From the NCBI GenBank assembly GCA_028282885.1, contig JANQGX010000021.1:1-46770 (forward strand): a stretch of 46,770 nucleotides of DNA. The letters are read 5' to 3'. The notes beneath the pieces are model-generated. The model had not been told where the DNA came from. It saw only the letters and a program-made list of their open reading frames with translations, and made no database searches. The position numbers and the translations under genes were made by a program. Below are positions 43,130-46,770 of this stretch, one piece after another. The DNA is from SAR324 cluster bacterium. GTDB taxonomy: Bacteria > SAR324 > XYD2-FULL-50-16. Position 1 is the first letter of the stretch; the number at the start of each line of letters is the position of its first letter.

Positions 43130-45297
43130 GTAACCTCTAAGAGTTTTTCACAAACAATATTGCGACTGCTGTTTCCAATCAACAGCATAAATTCACCGGG
43201 TTCCACCACCCAGCCTCCGTCTAGATCATTGAAATAGGCAAAGGAGTCCCAATCCAGGAAAAGGCTGACCTCACCGCTTTCTCCGGGCTTTAGCAGAATC
43301 TTCTCAAAAGCTTTCAACTCCTTTTCCGGTCGGGGGAGTGCAGATTCCATATCCTTGACATAAAGCTGAACCACTTCCGCCCCTGCACGGGAACCGGTGT
43401 TTTCCACTTTAGCTTTGATCTCTATTCTCGTTCCATTCTTCAGCTTTTCGCAAGATGGAGCTTTTTCCGGTAAGGAGGAAATGGAAATATCAAATTCCGT
43501 ATAGGAAAGACCGAAACCAAAAGGAAACTGGGGTGTCACACGATTGGTATCAAAGTGACGATAGCCAACCATCAGTTTTTCCGTATATTCCAGGTCCCAC
43601 GGTTTGCGGATGCCATTTATTCCCTGCGGTCCGTAGATTCTGATCAAAGAGATCTTGTCCTGGTTACGGGGATAGGATTTGACGGACTCAAAATCGGTCC
43701 ACTGTTTTGCCATGGTAAAAGGCAGCTTACCCGAGGGATTGATCTCTCCGAAAAGAACCTCCGCTACTGCCTTACCGCCCTGTTCGCCAAGGAAAAAACA
43801 GTGCAGCAGGGCGGGAACAGATGAAAGCCAGGATTCTGTTTCAACACCGGAACCGGTTGTCAGGGTGACAACGGTTCTGGAATTAAGTCTAGCTACATCT
43901 CGTATCAGTTGATCCTGGTTTTCCAGGAGTTGCCAGCTTTTATCATAGAACTCACTCTCATCAAGATCGGTAAACCCGACGGACACAATGGCCGTATCGG
44001 CTTCGGTTATGAGTTTTCTATCGGTGTTTGTCAGGCGTCCCTTGTCGGCTTCGATATAATCAACCCTGATCTTATCACCGGCGACCAGCTTTATTCCTTC
44101 CAGGATGGATATCTTATCATAGCTTTCGATGCAACAGGATCCACCTCCGCAAGTGGTCGTATCCCTGGCCATTCTTCCGACAACTGCTATGGACTTTGTC
44201 TGATCCGTATTGAGAGGCAGAATGCCTTCGTTCTTTAAAAGCACGATGGCCTCCCGTGCCGCGTCCAGGGATACCTGGCTGTTTTGTCGGCTGTATTCCT
44301 CATGGCGCTTATCCTTGAGCGGGCGGTTATAGATCCCCATGTCGAAAAAGGTGGTGAGGAGATTTCTCACCGGGCGGTCGACGTCTTCTTCTGTCAGCAG
44401 CCCCTGCTCAATTTTCTTCCGGATTTTTTTCGGATTAAGATAAGAACCCTTGGGCATTTCCAGATCCAGCCCGGCTTTAATCGATTTGTCCGTGCTGTAT
44501 ACGCTGATCCAGTCGGATATGACAAATCCCTTGAATCCCCAGTCTTCTCTCAGGACCTTAGTCAAAAGGGTACGGTTTTCACTGGCAAATTCACCATTAA
44601 CGGGATTGTAGGCATTCATCACCCCTTTGGAGCCACCTTTTTGAATAGCGGCTTTGAATGCAGGATAGTAAATCTCCTGCAAGGTCCTCTCGTCAACCTT
44701 TGAATTCATGCGATGCCGGTCGTAATCGGAGTTGTTGCAGGCAAAGTGTTTAACGGTTGTGATGACTCCGGTGCTCTGTACGCCTTGTATATAGGGAACT
44801 GCCAGTTCTCCCGCAAGATAGGGATCTTCCCCCATATATTCAAAGTTACGACCACAAGTGGGTACGCGATAGATGTTGACCCCGGGCCCGAGAAGAATAG
44901 AAACCCCTTTGGCCCTGGCCTCTTTGCCAATTGTTTCTCCGACTTTAGCCAAAAGGGACCGGTTCCAGGTTGCGGTCATAGCTATGGGTACAGGAAAGGC
45001 CGTGGCCCTTTTGAAGCAGCGAACTCCAGCCGAAGCATCGGAACACCAGACCCGCGGCAGGTTGAGCCGTTCATTTCCCTTGACGGCCATATTGTCAACA
45101 CCCCCCAGCATCTCGGCTTTCTCGTCCAAGCTCATCTGTTGCAACACCCATTCAGCCTTCTCCTCGGCCCTCATGGCCGGTTCGATGTCCGGTATAACGG
45201 TGGAATCTTCCAGCTCTATTCCCGCCAGGGCAAAGGTTGTGTTTTCCTGGTTTCCCACCAGCGCCTTCAGTCTTTTCTTAATGAATTTATCAAACAT
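43126..45297 (-). CDS. Glycoside hydrolase family 3 (beta-glucosidase-like)
   Basis: The 723-residue protein has a GH3 N-terminal barrel (about 50-330; TVKHFACNNSD, then GFVISDW with the nucleophile Asp), a GH3 C-terminal domain (about 370-590; LLKNEGILPL, VVGRMA) and a C-terminal fibronectin-III-like domain (about 640-715; FPFGFGLSYTEF, GAEVVQLYVKD, PRPEKELKAFEK). It removes terminal beta-linked sugars. With no signal peptide it should act in the cytoplasm on imported oligosaccharides or glycosides. AGGAGG lies just before the ATG. A Cys-rich stretch TTCGGGSCCIE is unusual but in frame and within the C-domain. It is coupled to a WYL regulator. Confidence 0.96.
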   Translation of the reverse strand: MFDKFIKKRLKALVGNQENTTFALAGIELEDSTVIPDIEPAMRAEEKAEWVLQQMSLDEKAEMLGGVDNMAVKGNERLNLPRVWCSDASAGVRCFKRATAFPVPIAMTATWNRSLLAKVGETIGKEARAKGVSILLGPGVNIYRVPTCGRNFEYMGEDPYLAGELAVPYIQGVQSTGVITTVKHFACNNSDYDRHRMNSKVDERTLQEIYYPAFKAAIQKGGSKGVMNAYNPVNGEFASENRTLLTKVLREDWGFKGFVISDWISVYSTDKSIKAGLDLEMPKGSYLNPKKIRKKIEQGLLTEEDVDRPVRNLLTTFFDMGIYNRPLKDKRHEEYSRQNSQVSLDAAREAIVLLKNEGILPLNTDQTKSIAVVGRMARDTTTCGGGSCCIESYDKISILEGIKLVAGDKIRVDYIEADKGRLTNTDRKLITEADTAIVSVGFTDLDESEFYDKSWQLLENQDQLIRDVARLNSRTVVTLTTGSGVETESWLSSVPALLHCFFLGEQGGKAVAEVLFGEINPSGKLPFTMAKQWTDFESVKSYPRNQDKISLIRIYGPQGINGIRKPWDLEYTEKLMVGYRHFDTNRVTPQFPFGFGLSYTEFDISISSLPEKAPSCEKLKNGTRIEIKAKVENTGSRAGAEVVQLYVKDMESALPRPEKELKAFEKILLKPGESGEVSLFLDWDSFAYFNDLDGGWVVEPGEFMLLIGNSSRNIVCEKLLEVT

Positions 45298-45531
45298 AAG
45301 CCTCCTTTTTTACTTTACCCAATACTTTACTTGCAGCTATCGAAATCAGGATTAATGAAGAACAGAATAGCCTCTATAGCTTGTAAATCTTTCCGGAGCT
45401 GAAGGTTAGTACTCGGTTTTCGTGTTTACCGACATGCAGCGTATCCTCCAAATAGAGCACCGGTCATGCCCCTTTCCCGGATCTTCTCCCGCAAAATTCT
45501 GATTCTCTGTTCTCTTTGCATGACAGATTGT

Positions 45532-46449
45532 TTAAATATTAATCAGGACCGGGGCAACAAGGGTCATACCAATAGCAACCGCATCTTTTTTCCTGATGGT
45601 TTCTCCAAACAGCAGTGCGCCGCCAAGGGTCATGGTGATAATCGCACCGGCACTGGTGATCGGGAAAACCACAGAGGCTTTCAGCTCTGCCAGGGCCAGG
45701 ATCATGAAAAAGTTCGTTAAGAGATTAAAGGTGCCGACAACCACTCCCACAAGGATATCTGCCGGTTTTCCTTTTTCTCTTTTCTTTCGCAACAGATTAA
45801 GGCTGATCAAGAGTGCCGTGAAAAAGGTGAAAAACAGGAAGAGGTTCTTGTATTCCAGAATGGCATATTTCTGGAACAGCTTGTTGCAGAAAATTCCGCA
45901 TCCCGCATAGGCGAACAGCATGATCAGGGAGAAACTGAATCGGATATTACCTGAATTGTTCAGGTTCAGATTAATCAGGATAATGGAACAGATAGCCAGA
46001 ACGATACCAATGATCTGCAGGTTATCGGGGATTTCATTCCAGAGCACGATGGAAACGGACATGGGAATGAGAACACCCAACCGGCTGGACATGGCCGACA
46101 GCGCAATACCGTTTTCTCCGATGCTTTTTTGATAGAAGATAAAGGCGTAAAGAAAGAAATATCCGGTCAACAACCCGACGATAACAGCCCAGATCCAGGA
46201 ACTTCCCGGGGAAAGGCCACCTGAATTTGAGGAGGCTATTTCAGAAAACTGTGTCAGGAACGAATTAATTGAGAGGTTGTCCCGGGGAATTAACAATCCG
46301 TTTTTCAAGGAGAGAATCAGTCCGATTGAGGCAGCGGTGATATAATTTGCCGTGGTGATCGCATAACGGCTCATTTGGTGTTTCTCACTGAATTTGAATG
46401 TCAGTCCGATGCCGGAACTGCAGAGAATGGTCAGAAAAAGAAAGGTCAT
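45532..46449 (-). CDS. DMT-superfamily (EamA-like) transporter
   Basis: The 305-residue integral membrane protein has about ten transmembrane helices in two halves. EamA-like landmarks include ALSAMSSRLGVLIPMSVSIVLWNE at the end of the first half and VVFPITSAGAIITMTLGGALLFGE near the C-terminus, each with the Pro-containing helix and closing E/D typical of drug/metabolite exporters. Substrate unknown. The ribosome site before 46449 is weak, but MTFLFLTILCSSGIGLTFK is a good first helix. It lies about 230 bases upstream of the GH3 gene on the same strand. Confidence 0.88.
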   Translation of the reverse strand: MTFLFLTILCSSGIGLTFKFSEKHQMSRYAITTANYITAASIGLILSLKNGLLIPRDNLSINSFLTQFSEIASSNSGGLSPGSSWIWAVIVGLLTGYFFLYAFIFYQKSIGENGIALSAMSSRLGVLIPMSVSIVLWNEIPDNLQIIGIVLAICSIILINLNLNNSGNIRFSFSLIMLFAYAGCGIFCNKLFQKYAILEYKNLFLFFTFFTALLISLNLLRKKREKGKPADILVGVVVGTFNLLTNFFMILALAELKASVVFPITSAGAIITMTLGGALLFGETIRKKDAVAIGMTLVAPVLINI

Positions 46450-46770
46450 AACCGTAAATGTTGGCAGTTGGGAAAGGATACGATTATCTTCCGAAATTGC
46501 AGCGCATAAGAGAACTTTTATAGAAAAATATCAATCTTGTGAAGCGGGATTTTGGTGGCAGGATGGGGCAGGGCAACCAGGAAAGGATTATCCCCGTGGC
46601 CCTGTATTGACGACAACAACGGCGGCGTTTCCGGGGTTCGGATCAGTTTCACACTGATATCACCCAGAACAAGGGTGCACCAAAAACATGTGGGTAAAAC
46701 TTACGAAAAGACAGAGGTAGAATAATAAAAACAATAGGATAAGGCGCAATATATTGATAAAAAAGACTTG
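46450..46770. other. Window end, no gene recognised
   Basis: The last 320 bases lie upstream of the DMT transporter. No ribosome-site-led frame, repeat or RNA structure could be supported. A gene may begin beyond the window. Confidence 0.4.

Noticed and set aside
1..46770. CRISPR arrays, tRNA or rRNA genes, phage or transposase genes
   Set aside because: None found on reading both strands by eye. A degenerate or small example could be missed without tRNAscan or a repeat finder.

Overview
The window looks like chromosomal DNA from a Gram-negative bacterium that is not a cyanobacterium. Signal peptides, outer-membrane-like C-termini, strong Shine-Dalgarno sites, a sigma-54 activator, a tungsten-type aldehyde ferredoxin oxidoreductase and acyl-CoA metabolism suggest a deltaproteobacterial or SAR324-like lineage with anaerobic capacity. 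The lineage is an inference; no rRNA or other marker gene is present. I saw no tRNA, rRNA, CRISPR array, phage module or transposase.

Region 1 (1-12543, all + strand) is a signalling island of nine closely packed genes. In order they are: a multi-HAMP/GAF hybrid histidine kinase with three receivers (cut by the window start); a receiver-histidine kinase with a phytochrome-type H-box; an Rcp1-type single-domain response regulator; a response regulator whose C-terminal helical domain resembles the KaiC-binding domain of KaiA; KaiB; a full double-domain KaiC; and three genes that start with the same PAS sensor but carry a SpoIIE/PP2C phosphatase, a HisKA_2 kinase, and a hybrid kinase-receiver. 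This amounts to a candidate complete KaiABC timing system outside cyanobacteria, coupled to two-component and partner-switch-like outputs. It is the most interesting content of the window.

Region 2 (12742-16155, - strand) holds an MFS transporter, an unknown membrane protein and cobT. cobT is preceded by a cobalamin riboswitch whose expression platform is an intrinsic terminator. Region 3 (16459-23879) holds an acetyl-CoA hydrolase/transferase-GNAT fusion, several small exported or unknown proteins (one behind a consensus sigma-54 promoter), a ferredoxin-nitroreductase and a HI0933-family flavoprotein. Region 4 (24228-27096, + strand) holds two unknown helical proteins, endonuclease IV and an amidohydrolase.

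Region 5 (27182-34429) holds an aldehyde ferredoxin oxidoreductase, an acyl-CoA dehydrogenase with a recognisable sigma-70 promoter, operator-like repeats and terminator, a GAF-AAA-Fis sigma-54 activator and a divergent DUF169 protein. uvrA follows (34481-37354), then about 1 kb without a convincing gene. Region 6 (38413-41620) is an overlapping pair of related exported, outer-membrane-like proteins of unknown family. It is followed by a nested inverted repeat, a zinc-ribbon protein, a WYL regulator translationally coupled to a GH3 glycosidase, and a DMT-type transporter.

By hand spot counts the Kai island is more AT-rich than the rest, which fits separate acquisition but does not prove it.
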